This document shows, one piece after another, positions 46,546-55,347 of a stretch of 64,000 bases of DNA. Under the pieces are notes generated by a model. It was not told where the DNA came from. It was given only the letters and a program-made list of their open reading frames with translations, and ran no database searches. Origin of the DNA: Nitrosomonas sp. Nm51. GTDB taxonomy: Bacteria; Pseudomonadota; Gammaproteobacteria; Burkholderiales; Nitrosomonadaceae. The stretch covers positions 19,518 through 83,517 of the forward strand of contig NZ_FOGH01000009.1 of the NCBI RefSeq assembly GCF_900111165.1. Reading direction: 5' to 3'. Positions within the stretch are counted from its first letter, which is position 1. Every line of letters begins with the position of its first letter. The position numbers and the translations under genes were made by a program.

Positions 46546-47716
46546 AATACAGAGGGGTGTCGGGTTCTTTAGGCTGTTTAGGCCGTACGGCGATGCCTGG
46601 TTTGATTTCATCGAGATCGAATGAAATCAGCACCCGGTCCCCGTCTTTGATGCCGTTGACGACTTCGGTGAAGCTCCAGTTCGCCAAGCCTGTTTCCAGT
46701 TGCCGTGCTATGAGTGTATTGTCTGGACCGAGCAGCCAGACTTGATTGTTCTGACGTAACGCCTGAGTCGGTATGCGCAGTACATGCTCGCGGCTGTCAA
46801 GTATCACCTCGACGTCGGCGCTGTAGCCCGCCAGCAGTGGATTATCCGGAAAATCGGTGAAATTGACCTCAATATCGACGGTTCTGGCCTGCTTTTCGAC
46901 TTCCGTGACATAAGGAGCGATACGGCTGACCAGACCCGAAAAAGATATTTCCGGCATGGCGTCCAGTGTAATGCGCGCTGGCTGACCGAGTTTGATCCTG
47001 GGTGCGTCGATTTCATCCATGGGCGCCGTCACGTACAGGCAGCTGGTGTCGATCAGATCGATCACGGGCGGCATGGCGATGCCAGGCGGTGAAGGCGTGG
47101 CATATTCCCCGATTTCACCGGTTATTTTTGCAACAATACCTGCAAAAGGTGCTTTAAGCACAGTACGTTCGAGACCGGCCTGGGTGACGCGGATCTGCGC
47201 TTTTGCCCGCTTGATGTCGGATAACGCTGCATCGCAGCTGGCCTGGCGCGCACGCGCGTTGGCGTCAGCGTCTTCTGCGGCCTGTGGGCTGATAAAGCCT
47301 TTGTCGACCAGCTGCTGTGTCCGCTGCGATTCCCGCCATGCATTCTCAGCCAGAATGCAGGCTTCCCGATGGCGTTCCTGCGCCATCGCGAGCTGGCGTT
47401 CGGCAAGTTCCCGTTGCGCGATGAGATCCGCATTCCATAGTTCGAGTAAAACCTGATCCTGCTCGACACTGTCGCCTTCTTCGACGAGAATACGGGCAAT
47501 CTGGCCGCCGAGCGCAGGCGCCAGTTTGGCGCGCTGGCAGGCTTTGACTGTGCCGGCACGCGTATTGACAACTGTGGCTTCCACACTACCATAGGTCACG
47601 GCGGCGAATTCAGCCTCAGGGGGCTGCGGCCGGGTGAAATACCAGACCGCACTGAGGATCAAGGCAATGGAACCGCCGTACGCGGTCAGGCGGAATATTT
47701 TCCTGGATTGTGGCAT
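46538..47716 (-). CDS. MacA/HlyD-type membrane fusion protein of the ABC exporter
   Basis: This 392-residue periplasmic adaptor has an N-terminal membrane anchor (YGGSIALILSAVWYFT), a lipoyl-like domain split by a coiled hairpin (residues about 95-175, Ala/Gln/Arg-rich), and beta-barrel domains with LKAPFAGIVAKITGEIGEYA. It leads a four-gene operon (adaptor, ATPase, two permeases), a split MacAB arrangement. A TolC partner must come from elsewhere. The substrate is unknown. Confidence 0.88.
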   Translation of the reverse strand: MPQSRKIFRLTAYGGSIALILSAVWYFTRPQPPEAEFAAVTYGSVEATVVNTRAGTVKACQRAKLAPALGGQIARILVEEGDSVEQDQVLLELWNADLIAQRELAERQLAMAQERHREACILAENAWRESQRTQQLVDKGFISPQAAEDADANARARQASCDAALSDIKRAKAQIRVTQAGLERTVLKAPFAGIVAKITGEIGEYATPSPPGIAMPPVIDLIDTSCLYVTAPMDEIDAPRIKLGQPARITLDAMPEISFSGLVSRIAPYVTEVEKQARTVDIEVNFTDFPDNPLLAGYSADVEVILDSREHVLRIPTQALRQNNQVWLLGPDNTLIARQLETGLANWSFTEVVNGIKDGDRVLISFDLDEIKPGIAVRPKQPKEPDTPLYYD

Positions 47717-47902
47717 AGTTGAATAATTGCGGGCGCGCTATTGTTTGTATTCTTAAACGGGATATTGATATTTTACACATTCAGTCAATCTGGTACTCTA
47801 TTCGCCTCAAATAATCAAATAAACCTGTTTCAAACTGTTTTTTTCGCTACGGTTACTTATTCTCGGACAGCCTCCCGGCTTTTGCATGGTTATAGAAAAA
47901 AT

Positions 47903-49579
47903 ATGAATAATTCCAATCAAGCGGTACCCGATGAAGCTATCTGGCGTCATCCATTTATTCTTTCCAGCGGAGATCAGCCTGCCGGCATTGACGATTTCCG
48001 GCCTGCCGAATCAGATTATACGGTACTGGACCCAAAGACATACGAGGCAATTGAAGCCGAGAGGCTGTTTGCCAAAATCAACTACACACGTACTGAAGCC
48101 GGGTGCTTGTGCTTGTACCGTTCATTGGCGCGTCCGTTGCCGGATGCGCAGGTTTTACGACTGAAGCAGGAAGCATTACAGGAAATCGGGTCGAATCGTG
48201 AAATACGAGAAGCGCTTGAACGGTACATTGACAACGGGGTTAAAAAGGAGCGGGAACTCAAATATCTGTTGTATGGTGAGTTTTCCGGCGGACTGACCAC
48301 CGATGTGCCGGCCGAACGGACAGGCAGGCTTGAATTCGGCGGTTTTGGTTACCATCAATACCGGGAAGGGACGCAGTATGTCGTCGACAGAGTGGCGGCA
48401 GCAAAAGCATTGCCGCGGCCTGAAAGCCGTTATCTGCAAATATTGCTTTCAACGCTGCAGACATTTGACCAGACACGCGTTTATCAGCTGATGAAAGGGC
48501 CGGTATACCTGGCCAACGATAAGTTTAAAACCCGCCGGGAAAAGCCCAGATTACTACCGCTGCCAAGGTTTCGTCCGACCATTTTCAAGTGGATCCCGGC
48601 GACGGTATTTATCGCGGCGGCTTATGCGATTATGCTTTTTTTTGAGATTCTGGCGCCTGAGCTCGGTGCATCGTATATCGGTTACGGCATTATGGTTTTG
48701 ACCGTTCCGGTTTTTCCGATTGTATTACTGGCAATGGGGGCGTCCGACCGTGATTCAGTGATTTATCCGCTGCGCAGGCAATACCGGCAAAGCGAGGACC
48801 TGGCCAGATTGCTCGATGCTTTGGGTTTACTCGATGAATTATTGTCGCATCACCGCTACCGGGACTCGCTGCAGGGACACATGACATTGCCTAAAGTACT
48901 GGATGAGCCGCATCATTTGCTGATTGCCGATAACGCCAAAAATCCGTTGCTGATACATGACAATCCCGCTTACATACCGAATGATATTATTCTCGATGCG
49001 GTTGGCAGGCTGCTGATCATTACCGGTCCCAATAGCGGTGGCAAGACAGCTTATTGCAAGACGATTGCTCAGATTCAACTGCTCGGTCAGATCGGCTGTT
49101 ATATTCCGGCAACTAGTGCACAACTGGTTCCCGCGGAACGCATTTATTACCAGGTACCCGATCCGGGGCAATTAGCGGCGGGAATGGGACGATTCGGACA
49201 TGAACTCAAACGTACGCGTGAAATTTTCTTTAATTCGACGCCGCTTAGTCTCGTCGTGCTTGACGAGTTATCCGAAGGCACCACATTTGAAGAAAAAATG
49301 ACACTGTCTGAATATATTCTGAAAGGCTTTCATCAACTTGGCGCCAGCACTATACTGGTTACCCATAATCACGAATTATGCGAGCGCTTGCAGAATGAAG
49401 GCATCGGACGGTATCTGCAGGTTGAATTTGTTCAGGACGCGCCGACCCACCGTATGATCGATGGTGTATCGCGGGTCAGTCACGCGCACCGGGTGGCCAG
49501 TGAGATCGGTTTCAGCAAAACCGATGTTGAAAAACATATTGAAAAGCATTTGTCCGGGGATGGCAATAAAACCGGTTAG
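47903..49579 (+). CDS. Membrane-associated MutS-like ATPase
   Basis: I place the start at ATG 47903, giving 558 residues; an open frame reaches back to 47741. The N-terminal half is helical, and two adjacent membrane helices follow (IPATVFIAAAYAIMLFFEIL and YIGYGIMVLTVPVFPIVLLA). The C-terminal MutS domain V has Walker A GPNSGGKT, Walker B VVLDELSEGTTFEEKM and ILVTHNHEL. It lacks the MutS mismatch-recognition domain, so classical mismatch repair is unlikely. The role is unknown. It is divergent from the exporter operon. Confidence 0.8.
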   Translation: MNNSNQAVPDEAIWRHPFILSSGDQPAGIDDFRPAESDYTVLDPKTYEAIEAERLFAKINYTRTEAGCLCLYRSLARPLPDAQVLRLKQEALQEIGSNREIREALERYIDNGVKKERELKYLLYGEFSGGLTTDVPAERTGRLEFGGFGYHQYREGTQYVVDRVAAAKALPRPESRYLQILLSTLQTFDQTRVYQLMKGPVYLANDKFKTRREKPRLLPLPRFRPTIFKWIPATVFIAAAYAIMLFFEILAPELGASYIGYGIMVLTVPVFPIVLLAMGASDRDSVIYPLRRQYRQSEDLARLLDALGLLDELLSHHRYRDSLQGHMTLPKVLDEPHHLLIADNAKNPLLIHDNPAYIPNDIILDAVGRLLIITGPNSGGKTAYCKTIAQIQLLGQIGCYIPATSAQLVPAERIYYQVPDPGQLAAGMGRFGHELKRTREIFFNSTPLSLVVLDELSEGTTFEEKMTLSEYILKGFHQLGASTILVTHNHELCERLQNEGIGRYLQVEFVQDAPTHRMIDGVSRVSHAHRVASEIGFSKTDVEKHIEKHLSGDGNKTG

Positions 49580-49590
49580 CAGGCCGGTTT
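49569..49590. terminator. Hairpin between convergent mutS-like and mltB-like genes
   Basis: AAACCGG-N8-CCGGTTT is a perfect 7-bp stem that includes the stop codon of the MutS-like gene and precedes the convergent transglycosylase gene by 24 bases. It may end transcripts from both sides; the T-run is short. Confidence 0.4.
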
Positions 49591-49613
49591 GACGTTCTGC
49601 TGTTGCCGCATCA

Positions 49614-50849
49614 TTATTGCGCTGCAGCATGCACCGCATTGAGCAGGTCGGCATCCAGATGGCCGTCTGCGACGCGCTGCGTTCTTTGCTGAAAAAGACT
49701 GATAGCCTTGCGCGTCTGCGGGCCCATGACGCCGTCTACGCCGCCAGCATCGATGCCCAGCGTATGCAGGTCATGTTGCAGTTGTTTCACCTGCTCGCGC
49801 GTGATTTTGATTTCATCCTTGGGTGGTTGCTGAGATAAACCGGGTTCACCGGCGATGCGGTCGGCAAGGTGGCCGACTGACAGGGCGTAATATTCTGAGC
49901 GGTTCCAGCGCATGATGACGTGAAAATTGTGGGTAACGAGAAACGCAGGACCCTGGTGGCCGGCGGGAACCAGTAGCGACACTTTTTGATCTGTTGGCAA
50001 AAGGCCCGGTCCGGATACCGGCATGACGCCGCGTGCTATCCAGTCACTGAGTGGGCGTTTGTGCTGACTGCCGGCTAAAGTGTAATCAAAATCCGGCGGC
50101 AATTTGACCTCCTGACCCCATTCGAGATCCGGATTCCAGCCCATTTTGAGCAAAAAATTCGCTGCCGAAGCCATGGCATCTTCGAGGCTGCCCCATAAAT
50201 CGCGGCGGCCGTCACCATCGGCATCGATGGCATAATTTAAAAATGTGGAGGGCATGAATTGCATGTGGCCCATTGCGCCTGCCCAGGAACCTTTCATGCG
50301 TTCGGGGGTGATATCTCCCGCGTCGATGATGCGCATGGCGTTGAATAATTCCTGGGTAAAATACGTGCTGCGGCGCGGGTCGCAGGCGAGTGTCGTTAAT
50401 GCATTCGGCACCGACCAGTCGCCGAAGTATCCGCCGTAGTTTGTTTCAAGGCCCCAGAATGAAGCCAGGTATTTCGGTGGAATGCCGGTTTTCCGCTCAA
50501 TTTTGCCGAATAAATCACGGTGCTTTGCGAACAGCCTGCGTCCGTTGCGAACCCGTTCACCGGTGACGCGCGTATTGAAATAGCCTGCAAACGTCTGTGT
50601 GAATTCGGGCTGACGGCGGTCCAGTTCGATCACGCGCGCAAGATGCCTGGCCTGGCCAAGTATACTGTTGACCGTACGCTCGGATATGCCCTGTTGCAGC
50701 GCTTGCGGTTTCAATTCGGCAACACATTTGTTGAACTGTTGATTTGCAGCCGCGCTGTAACTGAAAACCGTAATGCCGATGGTTAGTACAGTGATGTGAA
50801 GGGCTGTAACTGAAAAAAACGCTGTGCCGGGCAATCGCAAAAAAGACAT
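49614..50849 (-). CDS. Lytic murein transglycosylase (MltB family) with peptidoglycan-binding domain
   Basis: With the start at ATG 50849 the protein has 411 residues: a signal segment (FFSVTALHITVLTIGITVFS), the SLT_2/MltB catalytic domain with catalytic Glu in FWGLETNYGGYFGD and GSWAGAMGHMQFMPSTFLNY, and a C-terminal PG_binding_1 domain (LHTLGIDAGGVDGVMGPQTR). It cleaves peptidoglycan in the periplasm. An open frame to 50951 would overlap fur. No strong ribosome site is seen. Confidence 0.9.
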   Translation of the reverse strand: MSFLRLPGTAFFSVTALHITVLTIGITVFSYSAAANQQFNKCVAELKPQALQQGISERTVNSILGQARHLARVIELDRRQPEFTQTFAGYFNTRVTGERVRNGRRLFAKHRDLFGKIERKTGIPPKYLASFWGLETNYGGYFGDWSVPNALTTLACDPRRSTYFTQELFNAMRIIDAGDITPERMKGSWAGAMGHMQFMPSTFLNYAIDADGDGRRDLWGSLEDAMASAANFLLKMGWNPDLEWGQEVKLPPDFDYTLAGSQHKRPLSDWIARGVMPVSGPGLLPTDQKVSLLVPAGHQGPAFLVTHNFHVIMRWNRSEYYALSVGHLADRIAGEPGLSQQPPKDEIKITREQVKQLQHDLHTLGIDAGGVDGVMGPQTRKAISLFQQRTQRVADGHLDADLLNAVHAAAQ

Positions 50850-50886
50850 TATTCGTTTAACTTTTAAAAGCAAACGGAGATTAAAA

Positions 50887-51345
50887 TTATTTGCTGCGAT
50901 GCGGACATGCATCACGCAGGCATTCGGCGTACAGTGATAACGAATGCTCACGCAGTTTAAATCCGCGCTCTTTTGCTATCGCCTCTTGACGCTTTTCAAT
51001 ATCGGCATCATAAAATTCCTCCACACGGCCGCACTGCATACAGACCAGATGGTCGTGGTGTCCTTCATTTTTCAGTTCGAAAACAGCCTTGCCGCTTTCG
51101 AAATGATGACGTTCCAGCAAACCGGCTTGTTCAAATTGCGTTAAGACGCGGTAAACTGTTGCAAGGCCGATATCTTCATTTTCATTGATCAACTCTTTGT
51201 AAACGTCTTCTGCCGAGAGATGACGTATAGGGCTGTTCTCGAACAGGTTCAGTATCTTGAGTCTCGGCAGTGTGGTTTTTAAGCCGATGGTCTTCAGATC
51301 GATGCTTTTGGCTTCTCCGGAATTGCTCATGGTGATTTCTGTCAT
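50887..51345 (-). CDS. fur: Ferric uptake regulator Fur
   Basis: The 152-residue repressor has the winged-helix DNA-binding domain ([37 protein letters not shown]), the metal/dimer region ([20 protein letters not shown]) and the C-terminal CLRDACPHR cysteines of a structural zinc site. It binds Fur boxes when iron is abundant. It is divergent from bamE, and a strong Fur-box match lies in that region. ATG 51330 is an alternative start five codons in. Confidence 0.95.
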   Translation of the reverse strand: MTEITMSNSGEAKSIDLKTIGLKTTLPRLKILNLFENSPIRHLSAEDVYKELINENEDIGLATVYRVLTQFEQAGLLERHHFESGKAVFELKNEGHHDHLVCMQCGRVEEFYDADIEKRQEAIAKERGFKLREHSLSLYAECLRDACPHRSK

Positions 51346-51427
51346 GTAATTAATTTACTGTATCATATCGTGCTCAATCATGCGCAGTCTACTATATAAG
51401 CATAACGAATATGTGTGTATCTATAAA

Positions 51428-51844
51428 ATGATAAGAATAATCATTATGTTGCTGTTTTTTTTTAATTTGTCAGGATGTTTTTTAATTCCGCATGTACTCT
51501 ATAAAATCGACGTGCAGCAAGGCAATGTGGTGACCGACGAAATGCTCGGCAAATTAAGAGAAGGGATGACCAAGTCTCAGGTACGGTTTGTACTCGGTTC
51601 TCCATTGATAGTCGATGTGTTTCGCGATGACCGCTGGGATTACGCATACATTGAACGTGAAGGAGGCGACCTGGTTGTACAAAAAAAACTGACAATTTAT
51701 TTTGAAGATAACCGCTTGATGCGGATTGAAAATGAACAGTTGTATTCGCTCCATTCAACCGCATCAGATTCGGATACCGGCGGTGCGGAAAGTGCGGAAT
51801 CAACAGTCGAAGAAGAAACCGATGAACAGTCGGAAGAAAATTAA
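51428..51844 (+). CDS. bamE: Outer membrane assembly lipoprotein BamE (SmpA)
   Basis: I start at ATG 51428, which gives a short lipoprotein signal (MIRIIIMLLFFFNLSGC, lipobox LSGC); an upstream ATG at 51380 adds 16 residues before it. The SmpA/OmlA domain has the motifs LREGMTKSQVRFVLGSPLIV and DDRWDYAY. The C-terminal tail is acidic and low-complexity. BamE is a small subunit of the BAM complex. The fur-bamE-dapB order is common in betaproteobacteria. Confidence 0.92.
   Translation: MIRIIIMLLFFFNLSGCFLIPHVLYKIDVQQGNVVTDEMLGKLREGMTKSQVRFVLGSPLIVDVFRDDRWDYAYIEREGGDLVVQKKLTIYFEDNRLMRIENEQLYSLHSTASDSDTGGAESAESTVEEETDEQSEEN
51430..51448. promoter_or_regulatory. Fur-box-like sequence at the bamE start
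   Basis: GATAAGAATAATCATTATG matches the 19-base Fur consensus GATAATGATAATCATTATC at 16 positions. It lies 85 bases from the fur start and overlaps the first codons of bamE (Met-Ile-Arg-Ile-Ile-Ile-Met). It may serve Fur autoregulation or iron control of bamE, or be a by-product of AT-rich signal-peptide codons. Confidence 0.5.
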
Positions 51845-51877
51845 ACTATAAAATTTTTAATCATTCACAGGAGTTAC

Positions 51878-52684
51878 ATGTCCATTCAACATATCGCTAT
51901 AGCCGGCAGCGCCGGTCGCATGGGACGCGCGCTGCTGGAAGCGGTCATGCAGGCTGACGGTATGCAGCTGTCGGCTGCGCTGGAGCACAGCGGCAGTCCT
52001 TTTTTAAACAAAGATGCGGGAGAACTGATAGGTTCAGGCAACGGCATTTCAATCACCAGTGATATCGTTACGGCTTTGGCAGACTGCCACCAAATGATCG
52101 ATTTTACGCGCCCGCAGGGTACGTTAGCGCATCTGAAAGCTTGCAGGGAGGCGAGGGTAAAAATGGTGATTGGCACCACCGGTCTCTCAGATATGGAAAA
52201 GAAACAATTGAAGGCCGCGGCAAACGATATCGCCATAGTGTTTGCGCCCAATATGAGCGTGGGCGTTAATGTTACTTTCAAATTGCTTGAGATCGCGGCC
52301 AAAGTGCTGCGCCAGGGCTATGATATTGAAATCATCGAGGCGCATCACCGCCACAAAATAGACGCGCCTTCAGGTACTGCGCTGCGCATGGGCGAGGTAA
52401 TCGCCGATGCGCTGGACCGGGATTTGAAAAAAGTGGCGGTTTACGGCCGCGAAGGCGTTACGGGAGAGCGTTCAGACGACACCATCGGCTTTTCGACCAT
52501 CCGTGCCGGCGATATCGTCGGTGAACACACCGCGATGTTTGCCGGCGCGGGCGAGCGTGTGGAAATTGTGCACAAAGCCAGCAGCCGCATGACCTTTGCC
52601 ATGGGTGCCGTGCGCGCCGTGCGCTTTCTTCAGGATAAAACCAGCGGCCTGTATGACATGCAGGATGTGCTCGGCTTGCGGTAA
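51878..52684 (+). CDS. dapB: 4-hydroxy-tetrahydrodipicolinate reductase
   Basis: This 268-residue enzyme of the lysine/diaminopimelate pathway has the NAD(P)-binding motif [14 protein letters not shown] at the N-terminus, the family motif [15 protein letters not shown] with catalytic His and Lys, and a hinge [20 protein letters not shown] lies 6 bases before the ATG. The stop codon runs into a repeat end that starts with AAGGAGTCG. Confidence 0.97.
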   Translation: MSIQHIAIAGSAGRMGRALLEAVMQADGMQLSAALEHSGSPFLNKDAGELIGSGNGISITSDIVTALADCHQMIDFTRPQGTLAHLKACREARVKMVIGTTGLSDMEKKQLKAAANDIAIVFAPNMSVGVNVTFKLLEIAAKVLRQGYDIEIIEAHHRHKIDAPSGTALRMGEVIADALDRDLKKVAVYGREGVTGERSDDTIGFSTIRAGDIVGEHTAMFAGAGERVEIVHKASSRMTFAMGAVRAVRFLQDKTSGLYDMQDVLGLR

Positions 52685-52704
52685 GGAGTCGTTCATAAAT
52701 GACT
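52683..52704. repeat. Solo end of the MITE-like element seen at 27738-27890
   Basis: AAGGAGTCGTTCATAAATGA matches the reverse complement of the right terminus of the 153-bp element (AGGAGTCGTTCATAAATAAC) except near the last bases. It abuts the dapB stop codon. No matching second arm is found before the next gene, so it is a solo end or truncated copy. Confidence 0.55.
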
Positions 52705-52847
52705 GGGTATATTGGCAGGCCGTTTATTGAACAGGATGCTGGAAAACGTATTTGAGGTAGCTGTTTTAACACCGCTGCGGCAGCTGTAAGCAATGCCGGG
52801 CAATGCCGACTAATTGCCGGTTATTGAGCAAAATTGAGAATTACAGA

Positions 52848-53657
52848 ATGACAGGGTTAATCAGAATTTGCTTGACTGTATTGCTATTGTGCTGGACGCA
52901 TTCTGTCTGGGCGGAGCAATTTGATCATTCTGCCTGGGACCGATTGCTGCGTGATCATGTAGTTATGATTAACCAGGGGCGGGCCAGTCAGGTGGACTAT
53001 GACGGTTTTCTGCGTGAGCAGAAAGTGCTGCATGATTATTTAAGGCAGCTTTCCGCTGTCGATAGGCACGCTTTTTCAAGCTGGAGCAAGCCGGCGCAGC
53101 TGGCATTTTTAATTAACGCCTATAACGCGTTTACCGTTGAACTGATTCTGACACGTTATCCGAAGCTCGATTCGATCAAGGACCTGGGTTCATTTTTGCG
53201 CAGCCCCTGGAAGAAAGCGTTTGTCCCGTTGCTCGGCCAAATGCGCTCGCTCGATGATATTGAACATGGCATGATCCGCAAGCCAGGCGTCTACAATGAA
53301 CCGCGCATTCATTTCGCAGTGAATTGCGCGTCGATAGGTTGTCCGGCGTTGCTGAATCAGGCATTTGCCGGTGAAAAGCTCGAACAGCAATTTGAAATCG
53401 TTACCAAAGCGTTTCTGGGAGATCGCACGCGCAATCGCTATAATTCGTCGACAGGCCGTCTGGAAATTTCTAAAATATTTGACTGGTACGCTGAAGACTT
53501 CGAAAGCGGCTGGGGTGGGTGGCATTCGCTGAATCAGTTTCTGGCGCGGTATGCGGACAGCCTGACGGATAACGAACAGGACAGGCAGGCGGCTGCAGCG
53601 GGTGGGTTTAGGATACGTTATCTTGATTACGACTGGAAATTGAATGACACGCGGTAA
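52848..53657 (+). CDS. DUF547-family secreted protein
   Basis: The 269-residue protein starts at ATG 52848 with a signal peptide (LIRICLTVLLLCWTHSVWAE). The DUF547 domain shows AFLINAYNAFTVELILTRYP, DLGSFLRSPWKK, EPRIHFAVNCASIGCPALLN and ISKIFDWYAEDFE. The family is common in bacteria and plants; its biochemical role is not settled. It ends 3 bases before pstS, suggesting one transcript with the phosphate transporter here. Confidence 0.88.
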   Translation: MTGLIRICLTVLLLCWTHSVWAEQFDHSAWDRLLRDHVVMINQGRASQVDYDGFLREQKVLHDYLRQLSAVDRHAFSSWSKPAQLAFLINAYNAFTVELILTRYPKLDSIKDLGSFLRSPWKKAFVPLLGQMRSLDDIEHGMIRKPGVYNEPRIHFAVNCASIGCPALLNQAFAGEKLEQQFEIVTKAFLGDRTRNRYNSSTGRLEISKIFDWYAEDFESGWGGWHSLNQFLARYADSLTDNEQDRQAAAAGGFRIRYLDYDWKLNDTR

Positions 53658-53660
53658 CGT

Positions 53661-54515
53661 ATGGTTAAAATTATTATTTTTTCCTTGACCAATCGGTTCG
53701 GTGTCGTAGCGGCGGTCATCGCGTTTTGCGGATTGGTCTGGGCTGTACCAGCCGTTGCGAATGCTGGATCGCAACGGCTGGTTTTGACGGGTTCGAGCAC
53801 AGTCGCACCTTTGATCAATGAGATAGCGCGGCGTTTCGAAGCGAAATTTCCGGATGTTCGCATCGATGTACAGACAGGCGGCTCATCGCGCGGAATCAAC
53901 GATGTGCGCAAGCGTATTGCCGATATCGGCATGGTGTCGCGCGCCCTGAAACCGGACGAATCCGACCTGCTTGCTTTCACCATTGCGCTGGACGGTATCA
54001 GTCTGATTGTGCACGCGGATAATCCGGTGACCGGGCTCAACAGGCGGCAGGTTGCCGGTATTTTCACCGGGGACCTGTCGCACTGGCGTGCTGTTGGCGG
54101 GCCGGATGCGCGCATCACCGTTGTCAACAAAGCCGAAGGGCGTTCTACGCTGGAGTTGTTTCTGGATTATCTGCAGCTTAAAAACAGCGCCATCAAGCCG
54201 CATGTCATCATAGGTGACAATGCGCAGGGCATTAAAACGGTAACAGGCAACCGCAATGCGATTGGTTACGTATCCATCGGCGCCGCCGAATACGAAGTGC
54301 AGCGCGGCGCGCCGTTACGCTTGCTGGCACTCGATGGCGTCGAAGCCTCGGTGGAAAATGTGCGTGAAGGGATTTTCTCCCTGTCGCGCCCGCTCAATCT
54401 GGTTACCGCTGGCGAGCCGCAGGGATTAACCAGGGAATTCATCCTGTTTGCACAATCGCCGCAGGTGCATGATCTGATCGAAGCGCAATATTTTGTTCCG
54501 GTTGATGCTAACTGA
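53661..54515 (+). CDS. pstS: Phosphate ABC transporter substrate-binding protein PstS
   Basis: The 284-residue periplasmic protein has a signal peptide (VVAAVIAFCGLVWAVPAVAN) and the PstS phosphate-site motifs LTGSSTVAPLINEIARRFE, QTGGSSRGINDV and NKAEGRSTLELFLDYL. It belongs to the shorter PstS_2 type rather than the 340-residue E. coli type. It heads pstSCAB and overlaps pstC by 11 bases. Confidence 0.92.
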   Translation: MVKIIIFSLTNRFGVVAAVIAFCGLVWAVPAVANAGSQRLVLTGSSTVAPLINEIARRFEAKFPDVRIDVQTGGSSRGINDVRKRIADIGMVSRALKPDESDLLAFTIALDGISLIVHADNPVTGLNRRQVAGIFTGDLSHWRAVGGPDARITVVNKAEGRSTLELFLDYLQLKNSAIKPHVIIGDNAQGIKTVTGNRNAIGYVSIGAAEYEVQRGAPLRLLALDGVEASVENVREGIFSLSRPLNLVTAGEPQGLTREFILFAQSPQVHDLIEAQYFVPVDAN

Positions 54516-55347
54516 CCGTGTACTGACCGGTATTCTGCGAAGCGGCGCATTGTTGTCCGCGCTGATCATGCTGTTGATTCTGTGTTTTCTGCTACTCGAA
54601 TCCTGGCCCGCTTTAACCGGTCTGCCAGTGGCAGGATTTCTGACTGATCCATCATGGCATCCGCTCGAAAGCGCTTACAATTTGATGCCGATGCTGTCCG
54701 CCACGCTGCTGGCAAGTATCGGTGCGATAACGCTGGCGGTACCACTGGGGATTGCTTCGGCATTGTTTATCGTGTTTTTTGCGCCATCGCACCTGGCTTC
54801 GCTTTACAAGCGGCTGATTGAACTGCTTGCTGGTATTCCCTCGGTGGTTTTCGGTTTTTGGGGGTTGACGGTGCTGGTGCCATTAATCAGCGAATGGCAG
54901 CCGCCTGGGGCAAGCCTGCTGGCCGCTGTACTGGTGTTAACATTGATGATTCTGCCCATGATAGCGATAACCGCCTATACGGCGCTTGCAGCGGTGCCTG
55001 ACGAATTATTGCAAAATGCTGCAGCGCTGGGGTTGTCGCGCTGGGGAACGATCGCCGGGGTTGTGCTGCCTGCTGCACGGGCCGGTATTACTGCCGGAAT
55101 CATCCTTGCCGCCGCGCGTGCGCTGGGTGAGACCATGGCGGTGCTGATGGTCGCCGGCAACGTGGTGCAGCACCCTGAATCATTGTTTGATCCTGTGCGG
55201 ACACTGGCGGCCAATATCGCGCTTGAAATGGCGTATGCCATGGGCGATCACCGGTCGGTTCTGTTCGTATCCGGGCTGTTGTTGATGCTGCTGGTAATGG
55301 CGCTGTCAGCCATGGCCGGTTTACTGGAAAAGCACCGGCATGTTTGA
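54505..55347 (+). CDS. pstC: Phosphate ABC transporter permease PstC
   Basis: With the start at ATG 54505 (MLTDRVLTGILRSGALLSAL) the protein has 280 residues and six membrane helices. The EAA loop is DELLQNAAALGLSRWGTIAG, with GIPSVVFGFWGLTVLVPLI as the PstC/PstA signature and ALGETMAVLMVAGN near the end. A TTG at 54493 is an alternative. It pairs with PstA. Confidence 0.93.
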   Translation: MLTDRVLTGILRSGALLSALIMLLILCFLLLESWPALTGLPVAGFLTDPSWHPLESAYNLMPMLSATLLASIGAITLAVPLGIASALFIVFFAPSHLASLYKRLIELLAGIPSVVFGFWGLTVLVPLISEWQPPGASLLAAVLVLTLMILPMIAITAYTALAAVPDELLQNAAALGLSRWGTIAGVVLPAARAGITAGIILAAARALGETMAVLMVAGNVVQHPESLFDPVRTLAANIALEMAYAMGDHRSVLFVSGLLLMLLVMALSAMAGLLEKHRHV

